DNA from: Salibacterium lacus | GTDB lineage: Bacteria > Bacillota > Bacilli > Bacillales > Marinococcaceae | DNA: 64,000 nucleotides | Reading direction: 5' to 3' | Assembly (NCBI RefSeq): GCF_042684865.1 | Contig: NZ_JBHUML010000005.1 | Location: 62,001 to 126,000, forward strand | In this document: piece after piece, positions 34,941 to 44,154 of the stretch | Layout of the letters: the number at the start of each line of letters is the position of its first letter | How positions within the stretch are numbered: the first letter of the stretch is position 1 | Made by a program: the position numbers and the translations under genes | The notes under the pieces: model-generated | The model's input: only the letters and a program-made list of their open reading frames with translations | Databases searched by the model: none | Told to the model about the DNA's origin: nothing

Positions 34941-36031
34941 TGTTCTTCCCCTTCTCCACCGGGAATCTTTTTCTCCAGCAGCTGTTTGTTAAACAAAATT
35001 TTTTCATCTTCCGGCCGGTACTTCCGTGCCATTTCATTGTGCTCCCAGGCCTTCTGAAACTGATGGAGGTTGTAGTGGCAGACGCACAGCTGCAGATGGG
35101 GATACCAGGTGGAATAGGCAGGATACGTGAAACTCCATTTATTTGGATCGACTTTCAGATTCACAGCCGTTTCATACCAGTAGACGGCAAAAGAAAATTC
35201 TTGTTTCTGCTGCAGGTTATACCCGATGCGGCTGCACGTTTCCGGCCGCGGAATGCGCGAAAACCGGAACGATTCAAATAAAGAGGCCAGTTCTTTATCA
35301 AGGTCACCGATAAATCTGTAACAGTCCCCCCGGTTCAGGCAGGCATACACTTTATCCTCCACCCAGCCTTCTTTCATTTCGATATTTTTGGTGTAGCTCT
35401 CTATCGCTTCCTCCGGGTACCCATTTTCCCGCAACTCATTGCCGTAATAAAAATAATCCCGGGCGCCGAATGTCTCTCCCTTTGCTATTTTTTTCGAGTA
35501 AATATCCAGGTTTCTTCCTGTCGCGTGACTCGTTTTCTTATGCGTGACAGCGATATCCGAATTAATGATATGGCCGGAAACGACGAGATAATTATGCACA
35601 TCCCCCTGCCATTTAAAATTCCGGCTCGTTTTTAATAAACGATTCCGACGGTACTGCAGGGTGATATTACCAAACTCATCCATCCCGGCATTATAATACA
35701 TCGAGACCGAATCCACCGCAGGATCCAGGTTTTCTTTCAATGCTTTCAGTTTTTCACGGTCTTTCTCAAGCAGCACATCATCGGCATCCAGATACAGGGT
35801 GTACTCCTGCGTAGCATAGCGGAAGGATTCATTTCTGGCTTCCGTGAAACTTCCGGTCCATTCAAAATAAAACACGCGGTCGGTATAGGATTTGGCTATT
35901 TCCACGGTACGATCATCCGATCCGGTGTCGACAATATTTATTTCTTCCACGAGGTCTTTGACCGTATCCAGGCAGCGGGCCAGCACCTCTTCTTCATTTT
36001 TCACGATCATACAAAGGCTTATCGTAATCAT
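34937..36031 (-). CDS. family 2 glycosyltransferase with C-terminal helical repeats
   Basis: Protein of 364 residues. The GT-A domain (about 1-210) starts MITISLCMIVKNEEE and has the nucleotide-sugar and metal-binding LDADD at 81-85. The rest (about 210-364) is helical with TPR-like spacing, an arrangement common in glycosyltransferases that modify proteins. GAAAGGAG precedes the ATG at 36031. It is the first gene of a pair with the epimerase, directly downstream of the collagen-like gene and on the same strand. Confidence 0.88.
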   Translation of the reverse strand: MITISLCMIVKNEEEVLARCLDTVKDLVEEINIVDTGSDDRTVEIAKSYTDRVFYFEWTGSFTEARNESFRYATQEYTLYLDADDVLLEKDREKLKALKENLDPAVDSVSMYYNAGMDEFGNITLQYRRNRLLKTSRNFKWQGDVHNYLVVSGHIINSDIAVTHKKTSHATGRNLDIYSKKIAKGETFGARDYFYYGNELRENGYPEEAIESYTKNIEMKEGWVEDKVYACLNRGDCYRFIGDLDKELASLFESFRFSRIPRPETCSRIGYNLQQKQEFSFAVYWYETAVNLKVDPNKWSFTYPAYSTWYPHLQLCVCHYNLHQFQKAWEHNEMARKYRPEDEKILFNKQLLEKKIPGGEGEEQ

Positions 36032-36146
36032 GCCGGACTCCTTTCTGCTTACGGTATTCCTTCGTAGGTATCGTATTCGCTGCAGCGCGGCATTGATTGT
36101 TTGATAACCTATAAGGGACGGAAACATTCATCCGTTTTCTTCATGA

Positions 36147-36176
36147 AAAAGAGCTGCCCCAATCGGGACAGCTCTT
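36147..36176 (-). terminator. terminator of the collagen-like gene
   Basis: AAGAGCTG and CAGCTCTT form a stem extended by CCC/GGG pairs around AAT; five T follow on the minus strand. Confidence 0.7.
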
Positions 36177-36189
36177 ACCCTGCTGCGTA

Positions 36190-38073
36190 TTATTCTACTC
36201 TGATAATACTCAGTGTCGCACCGGCTCCATCCTGCAGTGTAGCTGCTCCAGCTAATCCGAACAGCTCGAGTGTAATTACATCACCAGCTGTTATATCAAT
36301 GATCAGATCCGTATTGAAACTGCTGACAGTTATGGCTGGTGATATGACGGATTGAGGAATAGGCGCACCGTTTAATAATAGTCTCGATTCTACTAGCAGC
36401 GCTGCGGTTAGATTAATCGTATAGGAAAGATAGTATCTGCCGGTTTGGTTAATCGTAAACTCAGTATCTGCTCCATTCGGTACGATATCATCATCCAGGT
36501 TCTGTGCATCCGGCAGTGGAACCTCTGTACCACCCAGTACTACCGCTATGACAGCACCATCTGTGTTAGAGGCAGAACCGGATACTTCCGTAACAACTTC
36601 AGCCGTCGGTCCTGTGGGGCCGGTCGGGCCGGTTGCTCCGGTTGCTCCGGTTGCTCCGGTCGCTCCAGTAGCTCCCGTTGGTCCCGTTGCTCCGGTTGGA
36701 CCGGTCGCTCCAGTAGCTCCTGTCACTCCAGTGGCTCCCGTTGCTCCGGTCGCTCCCGTTGCTCCGGTTGGACCGGTCGCTCCAGTCGGCCCGGTCGCTC
36801 CAGTGGCTCCCGTTGCTCCGGTGGCTCCCGTCACTCCAGTTGGACCGGTCGCTCCAGTCGGCCCGGTCGCTCCAGTGGCTCCCGTTGCTCCGGTCGCTCC
36901 CGTCACTCCGGTTGGCCCGGTCACTCCCGTTGGCCCGGTCGCTCCCGTTGGTCCCGTCGCTCCCGTTGGTCCCGTCGCTCCCGTTGGTCCCGTTGCTCCG
37001 GTTGGCCCAGTCACTCCAGTTGGACCGGTTGCTCCAGTCGGCCCGGTCGCTCCAGTGGCTCCCGTCACTCCAGTGGCTCCCGTTGCTCCGGTCGCTCCCG
37101 TCACTCCGGTTGGCCCGGTCGCTCCAGTGGCCCCTGTCGCTCCCGTTGGTCCCGTTGCTCCGGTTGGCCCAGTCACTCCAGTTGGACCGGTTGCTCCAGT
37201 CGGCCCGGTCGCTCCAGTGGCTCCCGTCACTCCAGTGGCTCCCGTTGCTCCGGTGGCTCCCGTCACTCCGGTTGGCCCGGTCACTCCCGTTGGCCCCGTC
37301 GCTCCAGTGGCTCCGGTCGCTCCAGTAGCTCCTGTCACTCCAGTGGCTCCCGTTGCTCCAGTAGCTCCCGTCACTCCAGTTGGACCCGTCGCTCCCGTTG
37401 GTCCCGTTGCTCCGGTTGGCCCAGTCACTCCAGTTGGCCCGGTTGCTCCAGTAGCTCCCGTCACTCCGGTCGGCCCGGTCGCTCCAGTCGGCCCGGTTGC
37501 TCCGGTCGCTCCAGTAGCTCCAGTAGCTCCCGTTGCTCCAGTCGGTCCTGTCGCGCCAGTCGGTCCTGTAGGGCCGGTCGGGCCGCCAGCTCCGTTACCT
37601 TCCACTTCCAGTACGGCCACGTCATCTACAAACACAGCTGGCGCCGTAATGGCACTGATTGGTTTTCGAATGACAATTTCCACCTGTGTCGTACCCGCCG
37701 GTGCTGCTTCGGTCGTCTGATAAACCCCAAGCCAGGTATCCTGTTCCTCATAAGGCAGACCACCAAAATCTATTAAGGTCTGTAGTCCCGTTCCAATCAC
37801 CATATCTCCTGCATCCAGATAGAAGATTTCCACATAGATGATAGGACTATTCTTTGTTAAATTTTTCGAAAGGGATACCAGAACCTCATACATCTGCCCA
37901 GGGTCTGCCGGCGCTGTCTGACTCAGCGACGCCGCCACCGAACCGTGGGCAAACCGGGCCGTGAACTCCCCTGTGTGAGATTCCGAGGGGACCACGGTCG
38001 TGTTCACCGCATCCCAGTTCATGAGAGTTCCCGACTCAAAACCGCCATTCAAGATGATATTATCAATGGCCAA
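36190..38073 (-). CDS. BclA-like collagen-domain spore surface glycoprotein
   Basis: Protein of 627 residues in three parts. Residues 1-163 form a beta-rich domain opening with NGGFESGTLMNW, a carbohydrate-binding-like start. Residues 164-490 are 109 uninterrupted Gly-X-Y triplets, nearly all GAT, GPT or GVT. Residues 491-627 resemble the C-terminal jelly-roll (C1q/TNF-like) trimerisation domain of BclA. The many Thr in Y position are the expected sites for O-glycans. There is no signal peptide, as in exosporium proteins assembled inside the mother cell. The start codon is TTG with AAAGGAGGAGAG upstream. A candidate sigma-K promoter lies 70-90 bp upstream. Glycosyltransferases lie on both sides. 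Confidence 0.88.
   Translation of the reverse strand: MAIDNIILNGGFESGTLMNWDAVNTTVVPSESHTGEFTARFAHGSVAASLSQTAPADPGQMYEVLVSLSKNLTKNSPIIYVEIFYLDAGDMVIGTGLQTLIDFGGLPYEEQDTWLGVYQTTEAAPAGTTQVEIVIRKPISAITAPAVFVDDVAVLEVEGNGAGGPTGPTGPTGATGPTGATGATGATGATGATGPTGATGPTGVTGATGATGPTGVTGPTGATGPTGATGPTGVTGATGATGATGVTGATGATGATGATGPTGVTGPTGVTGATGATGATGVTGATGATGPTGATGPTGVTGPTGATGPTGATGATGATGPTGVTGATGATGATGVTGATGATGPTGATGPTGVTGPTGATGPTGATGPTGATGPTGATGPTGVTGPTGVTGATGATGATGATGPTGATGPTGVTGATGATGATGATGPTGATGPTGATGATGATGATGVTGATGATGPTGATGPTGATGATGATGATGATGPTGPTGPTAEVVTEVSGSASNTDGAVIAVVLGGTEVPLPDAQNLDDDIVPNGADTEFTINQTGRYYLSYTINLTAALLVESRLLLNGAPIPQSVISPAITVSSFNTDLIIDITAGDVITLELFGLAGAATLQDGAGATLSIIRVE
36604..37584 (-). 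repeat. collagen-coding repeat, 109 Gly-X-Y triplets
   Basis: 981 bp of degenerate 9-bp units, also organised in longer 18- to 45-bp duplications. Such tracts expand and contract readily, so the triplet number probably varies between strains. The plus strand is open in two frames as a by-product of the repeat. Confidence 0.9.
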
Positions 38074-38135
38074 GGCTCTCTCCTCCTTTTTCAGTAAGAT
38101 GTTTCAATAAAGCAGAACTCTATTGAAACTCTTGA

Positions 38136-38163
38136 TATGGTATGTCATGCTCTACAGCTTGTT
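38136..38163 (-). promoter_or_regulatory. candidate sigma-K promoter of the collagen-like gene
   Basis: On the minus strand AACA (38160-38163) and CATACCATA (38136-38144) are separated by 15 bp. This matches the sigma-K pattern (AC near -35, CATANNNTA at -10), as expected for a late mother-cell gene. Confidence 0.5.
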
Positions 38164-38275
38164 TGGATATTTATCACCTTTCCCCGCCCGTTGGAAGGAA
38201 AATGTGCTGCAAACTACAAGAAAATGTATTGTTTCAACCTTTTATCATACATTCAGGAAGAAAGGAGTGTTTGAT

Positions 38276-39649
38276 ATGGACAGCAGTAACGTGCGGCGCA
38301 TCGTGCGCCATTTCTTCCCTGATACCGTCCCTTTCACAAAAACCTCTCTCCACAACCTTGAGAAAAAAGCACCCCATTCCGCCTCGTTTTATTTTCATCA
38401 TGCTTGGATGGAATTGGAGGAATCGAACCGTAAAGCGGCGGCCTGGTTATGGTGCTGGAGAGGGCTGTACCACCACCCGGACAATACCTCTTTGCTGCTT
38501 TTCTATTCGATTCTTTCCTACGCGTCCGGCAGGGAAACAGAAGCATCGCTTGCGTTTCAAAAAGCGGAAAACCTCGACAAAACGATATCCAGTCCTTTTC
38601 CCCTTTTTGAAAAAAAGCATCCTGCAGGCGTTACCTATCCCCGGGTACTGCAGGGGACGATGGAAATCGCCAACCAGATGAACACCATCGCCAAAGGATT
38701 AACCCAGCAGGGATACATCAATGACACGCTGAATTATTATCCGACGTATCTCGGATACTCCTCGGACTACGAGTGGAAAATATCCAAAGAACGTTCTCCC
38801 GTATCTCCTGCACTCCGGCGTTTGGCAGAAACACTCATTCCTTCCTATGACATGTTTCACTTTCATTTTGGCACATCCTTAACAGACACCCGTGAAGATC
38901 TCGCCTTGCTTCAACAGGCAGAAAAGTCCGTCCTGATGCACCACTGGGGGAGCGACGCGAGAATTCTCTCCGAGGCGGAAAAAACGAATCCGTTTGCCGT
39001 TGTCAAAGTGGATAGAGAGTACGCGGTGAAACAAAACCTGGAGACGCTTGGCAAGACCATCCCGGCCTGTATCGTGGCGGATCGGGAAATGTACCAATAC
39101 GTGTACCCTTTTTACAGCAAGGTCTTCATCGTACCGTTGATGATTGACGTGGATGCCTACCCGCCGCACGTCCCGGACGACGAGGACAAACCGCTGAACA
39201 TTGTCCACGCTCCCACATCTCCAGCTGTAAAAGGCACTTCCTATATTACTGCGGCGGTGTCCCGGCTGCAGCAGAAGTACAACATAGATTTTCAGCTTGT
39301 GCAGGGGGTCTCGCACGAAGACGCCAAAACCATCTATCAAGGCGCTGACATTATCATCGATCAGCTTCATATCGGTAGTTACGGGCTGCTGGCGGTGGAA
39401 GCCATGGCGATGGGAAAACCGGTTGTATGCTGGATCAGCGGATTTATGCGTGACGCGTACCCGGATGACCTTCCCATCGTGCCGGCGAATCCGGAAACGG
39501 TGGAAGGCAGACTGGAAGAGCTGATCCGCCGGAAAGACCAACTCCCCCATCTTGGAAGACAGGGGAGGCAGTTTGTTGAAAAATATCACGATTTCCGCAT
39601 CCATTCCGGTAAAATACTCGACATTTACCGTGAGCTCTCCAACCCGTAA
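38276..39649 (+). CDS. glycosyltransferase with N-terminal helical repeats
   Basis: Protein of 457 residues. About 1-130 is helical and TPR-like (AWMELEESNRKAAAWLWCW). The remainder has a GT-B fold, with the GT4-type end pattern GSYGLLAVEAMAMGKPVVC at about 365-385 where the donor nucleotide binds. AAAGGAG precedes the ATG at 38276. It is transcribed away from the collagen-like gene, sharing its upstream region, which fits a role in glycosylating that protein. The 21-bp array begins 11 bp after its stop. Confidence 0.8.
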   Translation: MDSSNVRRIVRHFFPDTVPFTKTSLHNLEKKAPHSASFYFHHAWMELEESNRKAAAWLWCWRGLYHHPDNTSLLLFYSILSYASGRETEASLAFQKAENLDKTISSPFPLFEKKHPAGVTYPRVLQGTMEIANQMNTIAKGLTQQGYINDTLNYYPTYLGYSSDYEWKISKERSPVSPALRRLAETLIPSYDMFHFHFGTSLTDTREDLALLQQAEKSVLMHHWGSDARILSEAEKTNPFAVVKVDREYAVKQNLETLGKTIPACIVADREMYQYVYPFYSKVFIVPLMIDVDAYPPHVPDDEDKPLNIVHAPTSPAVKGTSYITAAVSRLQQKYNIDFQLVQGVSHEDAKTIYQGADIIIDQLHIGSYGLLAVEAMAMGKPVVCWISGFMRDAYPDDLPIVPANPETVEGRLEELIRRKDQLPHLGRQGRQFVEKYHDFRIHSGKILDIYRELSNP

Positions 39650-39659
39650 TGCAGCGGTT

Positions 39660-39815
39660 TGGCTCGTATTTCCACTCATTTGGACAGTAAATCCTTTCCT
39701 TTGGACAGTAACGGGCGGTCAACGGCTGGTAACGAAAGGATTGGCACGTATTTCTTTCTGTTTGGCAGGTAATCGACAAATCTTGGACAGTAAACGCACG
39801 ATCCCGGCATGTAAG
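39660..39815. repeat. eight-site 21-bp array, copy 1
   Basis: Eight direct cores start at 39660, 39681, 39702, 39723, 39742, 39763, 39784 and 39805, giving steps of 21, 21, 21, 19, 21, 21 and 21 bp. All share GG at positions 2-3 and GTA at positions 7-9; three read TGGACAGTAA. It occupies the space between convergent genes (glycosyltransferase and acetyltransferase). The 10-bp spacers are not conserved. Confidence 0.85.
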
Positions 39816-39874
39816 TGCCTGTTCCCGCCATCCATGTGCTTCCTGCGCCCGTCCGGCTCCCCGGGGATACCACT

Positions 39875-40531
39875 TTATAACCTGCGGGCGGGGCTGCCGA
39901 CAACGGTGGTTCCTGCTTCCACGTCTTTTGTCACCACGGCTCCCGCCCCGACAACAGCATGTTCACCAATCTCCACACCGGGGAGCAGGGTGGCGTTGTT
40001 CCCTATTTTACAGCCTTTTTTAAGGATGGGTCCCTGATGCTTGACCTGTCCTTCTCCCATATATTTATCGTTGGATGTGGAGACACACGGCCCGATAAAC
40101 ACATCGTCTTCAATCGTCATATCAGCGGTCACATACGCGCTTGTCTGGATGGTGACCCGCTGTCCAATCGTCGTATTGTTTTCCACCACGGCATTCCGGC
40201 CGATAATACTGTCTTCTCCGATCGTCACCTTCTCCCGGATGCTGGCCAGGTCGCCGATCAATACACCACTTTGCACGTTCACCGCTTCATATAAGACAGT
40301 GCCGCTTCCGATGCTCACGTGATCACCAATGACAAGGGGCGGCAGTCCATCTGAAGGCTTACGTGCCATCTTTTTATTGGAAAGCGGACGCTGGCCGGCC
40401 ACAGCACCATCTTTGATCACCACGTAATCTCCGATGATCGTATACTGCTTTATCACGACCAGGTGGCCGATACGCACAAACGCTCCTATCGTCACATCGT
40501 CTTCGATTACGGTGTTCTCCCCCTTTTCCAT
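39875..40531 (-). CDS. hexapeptide-repeat sugar N-acetyltransferase (WbpD/WlbB-like)
   Basis: Left-handed beta-helix acyltransferase of 218 residues made largely of [IV]-G-X4 hexapeptides, with the C-terminal coenzyme A-binding GAGAVVTKDVEAGTTVVGSPA. In the neighbouring pathway it is the expected last step, acetylating the 3-amino group of UDP-GlcNAc(3NH2)A. The ATG follows the oxidoreductase stop by one base, with GAGGGAG as ribosome site. Last gene of a three-gene operon. Confidence 0.85.
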   Translation of the reverse strand: MEKGENTVIEDDVTIGAFVRIGHLVVIKQYTIIGDYVVIKDGAVAGQRPLSNKKMARKPSDGLPPLVIGDHVSIGSGTVLYEAVNVQSGVLIGDLASIREKVTIGEDSIIGRNAVVENNTTIGQRVTIQTSAYVTADMTIEDDVFIGPCVSTSNDKYMGEGQVKHQGPILKKGCKIGNNATLLPGVEIGEHAVVGAGAVVTKDVEAGTTVVGSPARRL

Positions 40532-40532
40532 C

Positions 40533-41585
40533 TCAGATCTCCCTCTCTTTCATCCAGGACGTGGCAAACTCCGGAAGCGGAAGCGCTGTGCTCCGCCCGG
40601 TCCCATGAGACTGGTACATAGCAAATATCGTTTCCAGGGCCCGCTTTCCTTCCACCGCGTTGACGAGAACCTCGGTATCATCTGCTGCCGCTTCGAGAAA
40701 CTGTTCATACATCCATTGGTGTTCCGACTTCTCCCCGGGCGCCATGACGGGTGGAACGTTCTGCCCCGAGCCGTCGACATGCCACCGTTCGATCTTTTCC
40801 AGCCCATTTCCGCTGAAAGCAATCGTCCCCCTTTCGCAAAACAGCGACAGGCTGTACCCGAGATTATCCGGCTGGGTCATGGTATTGGCTTCCACCACCC
40901 CCGCAGCCCCGTTTTCAAACGATAACACAGCCGCTGCCACGTCCTCGGTCTCTTTGCATGGCAGGGCCCGGGACACCCTGCCATGCACAGCTTCAGGATT
41001 GCCAAACAGCCACACGAGCAGGTCAATGACATGAATGCCCTGGTTGATCAGCATGCCCCCGTCCTGATCCCACGTCCCTCTCCACGGAGCCGACTCGTAA
41101 TAATCCGGACCCCGGTGAATACGGATCGAAGCGGACCCGAAATACGGCTTCCCAAGCACCCCTTCTTCCATTAATGCTTTCACGTGCCGGAACAACGGCC
41201 GGTACCTCAGCTGATGGCATACCAGGACTTTTCGATTAAACAAACGCGCATGCCGGATAATAGCATCGGCGTCCTGTATCGACAGCGCCATCGGCTTTTC
41301 AAGAATGACATGTTTCCCGTGCTTGAGCGCCTCTACTGCCATCGCAGCATGCAGACTTGACACGGCTGTAATAATAATGACATCAAGATCTTTTTGGAAA
41401 AAAAGATCGCGGCAGGTTTCCGTTGTCTGCACGTTCGAGTGCACGGCGTGATGCTGAAGGAACGCTTCCATCTTTTTTTGAACCGTATCGCTGACTGCGG
41501 CAATCTCCAGGTCCTGCAGCTGACGTATGGCTTCCGCGTGTTTGCCTGCGATACGGCCGCACCCAATCAGTCCTGCTTTCATCAT
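40533..41585 (-). CDS. Gfo/Idh/MocA oxidoreductase (WbpB/WlbA-like)
   Basis: NAD-dependent dehydrogenase of 350 residues. The NAD loop GLIGCGRIAGKH is at the N terminus, the EKP motif is in VILEKPMALS, and the substrate block reads WRGTWDQDGG then NQGIHVIDLL, as in WlbA-type enzymes. Those oxidise C3 of UDP-GlcNAcA to the 3-keto sugar. It overlaps the aminotransferase stop (ATGATGA), with GGAGGGG upstream. The next enzyme in the route, the aminotransferase, is encoded just upstream in the same operon. Confidence 0.85.
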   Translation of the reverse strand: MMKAGLIGCGRIAGKHAEAIRQLQDLEIAAVSDTVQKKMEAFLQHHAVHSNVQTTETCRDLFFQKDLDVIIITAVSSLHAAMAVEALKHGKHVILEKPMALSIQDADAIIRHARLFNRKVLVCHQLRYRPLFRHVKALMEEGVLGKPYFGSASIRIHRGPDYYESAPWRGTWDQDGGMLINQGIHVIDLLVWLFGNPEAVHGRVSRALPCKETEDVAAAVLSFENGAAGVVEANTMTQPDNLGYSLSLFCERGTIAFSGNGLEKIERWHVDGSGQNVPPVMAPGEKSEHQWMYEQFLEAAADDTEVLVNAVEGKRALETIFAMYQSHGTGRSTALPLPEFATSWMKEREI

Positions 41586-42691
41586 GCCATACCCCTCCCC
41601 GGTCCGGTCAGGACAGCTGTTACTTCATCCTGCTCGTCATCTGTCATGCCGGGAAACAGCGGTATCGCCAGAATACATTCGGACACGCCTTCGGCTTCCG
41701 GCAGATCCCCTTTTTTGTACCCAAGATGCTGATAGGCTTTTTGCAGATGCAGGCAGCACGGGTAATACACACCCGAATGAATCTGGCAGCTGTTCAATGC
41801 ATCCATCCATTCCCGGCGCCGCCCGGTCTGGATGCAGAACAAGTGGTACACCGCCCGTTTTTCTTTTGAAACCGGCGGTATCTCCACATCAGGAAGATGA
41901 CGAAGCGCCTTTTTGTACCGATCTGCCAGCCTTATCCGCTCTTCATTCCATTGATCAATATAGGACAGGTTCGTTAATAAAAAAGCCGCATGCAGTTCAT
42001 CCAGCCGGCTGTTGTATCCAATCTCGCGGTGATAATACTTTTGATCGCTGCCATGAACCCGGAGCGTGCGGATTCTTGCCGCAAGCGCGGCATCGGACGT
42101 CGTAACCATGCCCCCGTCTCCAGGCGTTCCCAGATTTTTTGTCGGAAAAAAAGAAAAGCAGGCCGCATCCCCGAGACTTCCGGCCGGCTGTCCCTTGTAC
42201 GCTGCCCCGAATGCCTGACAGGCGTCTTCGATCACGAGCAGACCGTATGTGTCGGCAAGGGCTCGAATGTCTTCCATATCAGCCGGCATTCCAAATAAAT
42301 GAACAGGCAGGACCGCTTTCGTGGCGGCTGTTATTTTTTCTTCTATTTTCAATGGATCTATCGTACACGTTGCGGGATCAATATCGGCAAAGACCGGTAC
42401 CGCTCCGACCGAAGAAACGGCTTCAGCGGTGGCAAAAAACGTAAACGGCGTGGTAATCACTTCATCCCCTTCCCCAATCCCGCACGCGCGCAGGGTGAGG
42501 ATCAAGGCATCGGTTCCGTTTGCGACAGCCACCGCATCGGATACCCCGAGCCTGCCGGCGATCTTGTCTTCCAGCTCCCTTCCTTTAGGACCCATAATAT
42601 AAATCCCGCTCTCCAGCACTTCTTTCATCTGCCGGATCCACTCTTCTTCCACTGCTTCAAACTGTCGTCTGACATTCATTAAAGGGATCAT
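41582..42691 (-). CDS. DegT/DnrJ/EryC1 sugar aminotransferase (WbpE/WlbC-like)
   Basis: PLP-dependent aminotransferase of 369 residues. The PLP lysine is K185 in FPTKNLGTPGDGG, and D156 and Q159 in EDACQAFGA contact the cofactor. It would transfer an amino group to the 3-keto position of UDP-3-keto-GlcNAcA. First gene of the operon, with AAAGGAGGGGG before its ATG, and divergent from the 6-dehydrogenase gene, so one intergenic region can control the whole pathway. Confidence 0.88.
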   Translation of the reverse strand: MIPLMNVRRQFEAVEEEWIRQMKEVLESGIYIMGPKGRELEDKIAGRLGVSDAVAVANGTDALILTLRACGIGEGDEVITTPFTFFATAEAVSSVGAVPVFADIDPATCTIDPLKIEEKITAATKAVLPVHLFGMPADMEDIRALADTYGLLVIEDACQAFGAAYKGQPAGSLGDAACFSFFPTKNLGTPGDGGMVTTSDAALAARIRTLRVHGSDQKYYHREIGYNSRLDELHAAFLLTNLSYIDQWNEERIRLADRYKKALRHLPDVEIPPVSKEKRAVYHLFCIQTGRRREWMDALNSCQIHSGVYYPCCLHLQKAYQHLGYKKGDLPEAEGVSECILAIPLFPGMTDDEQDEVTAVLTGPGRGMA

Positions 42692-42879
42692 GTTCCCCCT
42701 CCTTTACCGGGTGGTGTTCCTCCTTACGATATGGAGCTTTGTGCCGCCGGGACACGGCAGTTGTCACTTTGTGCCGCCACCCCGTCTACCGCCTTTTTTC
42801 CCGGACAGCCCGGCACTTCTTTATGAAACATGCATATAAAAAAAAAGAGAAAATCAAGACAGTAGAAAGGATCCTGATC

Positions 42880-44154
42880 ATGACAAAAGGGAAGGAAACA
42901 GCAGGAGTGGTGGGGCTTGGATACGTCGGGCTGCCGGCAGCTGCTGCCTTTGCTGAAAAATATCATGTCACCGCTTTTGATATAGATGAAAGCCGGATTG
43001 AACGGTTAAAGGCAGGGGTGGATGACACGGGGTCTGTCCCGCCGGAGGAGCTGAAGAAAGCTTCTATCACGTTCACCGCAGACCCTGCCCGCTTGAAAGA
43101 CTGTCAGTATATTATCGTTGTCGTACCGACTCCCATCAATGAATACAAGGAACCGGACGTAACGTATCTTGCGAACGCTTCAAAAATAGTAGGAGAAAAT
43201 ATGGCTCCCGGCACGAGTGTCATCTATGAGTCCACCGTGTACCCCGGGGCGACAGAAGAGCGGTGTATCCCCCTTCTGGAGCAATATTCAGGAATGAAAG
43301 CGGAACAGGACTTTTACGTGGGGTATTCTCCGGAACGCATCAATCCCGGAGATAAAGAGCATACGTTCAAGACGATTACAAAAGTGGCCGCCGCTCAGAG
43401 TGAAGCGTCGCTGCACCGGATCGCCGCCTTCTATCAGAGTGTTATGGAGGCCGACGTCCACAAAGTATCCTCTATCAAGACAGCCGAAGCTTCCAAGGTG
43501 GTGGAGAATACGCAGCGTGATATCAATATTGCTTTCATGAATGAGCTTTCCGTTTTGTTTCAGTCCATGGGAATTAATACCCGGGACGTGCTCGAGGCAG
43601 CACAGACCAAGTGGAATTTCATCCCGGTCACCCCGGGTCTGGTGGGTGGTCACTGCATCGGAGTCGATCCCTATTACCTCATCTACCGAGCCAAACGGGA
43701 GGGAAAGGAAGCCCCGCTGCTTTCGACCTCCAGAAAAATCAACGAAGACATGACAGACTATATCGTGACGGCTGTGATGCAGAAGATTATTTCCCATAAC
43801 CTTGCGCCGTCCTCGCTGAACATCACGATACTCGGGGCTTCCTTCAAAGAAAACATCGGTGATACCCGGAACTCCAAAGCGCTTGAAGTGGCAGAAAAAA
43901 TACAACATCTCGGGCTGTCCCTGCAGATTCACGACCCGCATGTTCCGTCGGCAGAACCGTTTCCGGTATCGGACATGAAGGATCTCACTCAGGCGGATAT
44001 TCTGCTCATTCTTGTTCCGCACGCAGAGTATCAAACACTCGATGATGCCGCTTTAGCCCGGATCGTGAAAAGAAAAACCGGCATTATTTTTGACATCAAA
44101 GGGGTGCTGGATAAAAAGTCCATCACGGATTTCCCCTATATTTATCAATTATAA
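42880..44154 (+). CDS. UDP-N-acetylglucosamine 6-dehydrogenase (WbpA/TviB-like)
   Basis: NAD-dependent four-electron dehydrogenase of 424 residues that oxidises C6 of a UDP-HexNAc. The NAD loop GLGYVGLP is at the start. The catalytic cysteine is C259 in GLVGGHCIGVDPYYL, preceded by TKWNF, which is the pattern of WbpA/TviB (UDP-GlcNAc) rather than WecC enzymes. GAAAGG precedes the ATG at 42880. It supplies UDP-GlcNAcA to the divergent three-gene operon. Its 3' end overlaps the JAMM gene by 6 bp. Confidence 0.88.
   Translation: MTKGKETAGVVGLGYVGLPAAAAFAEKYHVTAFDIDESRIERLKAGVDDTGSVPPEELKKASITFTADPARLKDCQYIIVVVPTPINEYKEPDVTYLANASKIVGENMAPGTSVIYESTVYPGATEERCIPLLEQYSGMKAEQDFYVGYSPERINPGDKEHTFKTITKVAAAQSEASLHRIAAFYQSVMEADVHKVSSIKTAEASKVVENTQRDINIAFMNELSVLFQSMGINTRDVLEAAQTKWNFIPVTPGLVGGHCIGVDPYYLIYRAKREGKEAPLLSTSRKINEDMTDYIVTAVMQKIISHNLAPSSLNITILGASFKENIGDTRNSKALEVAEKIQHLGLSLQIHDPHVPSAEPFPVSDMKDLTQADILLILVPHAEYQTLDDAALARIVKRKTGIIFDIKGVLDKKSITDFPYIYQL

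Noticed and set aside
36445..37776. Long open frames opposite the collagen gene, coding Pro-Val-Ala or Ser-Arg repeats
   Set aside because: They exist only because the collagen DNA is repetitive; no ribosome site, no non-repeat domains, and the minus-strand gene has all the expected parts.
39660..39815. CRISPR array
   Set aside because: Repeats are only 11 bp and spacers 10 bp, with no cas genes and no leader.
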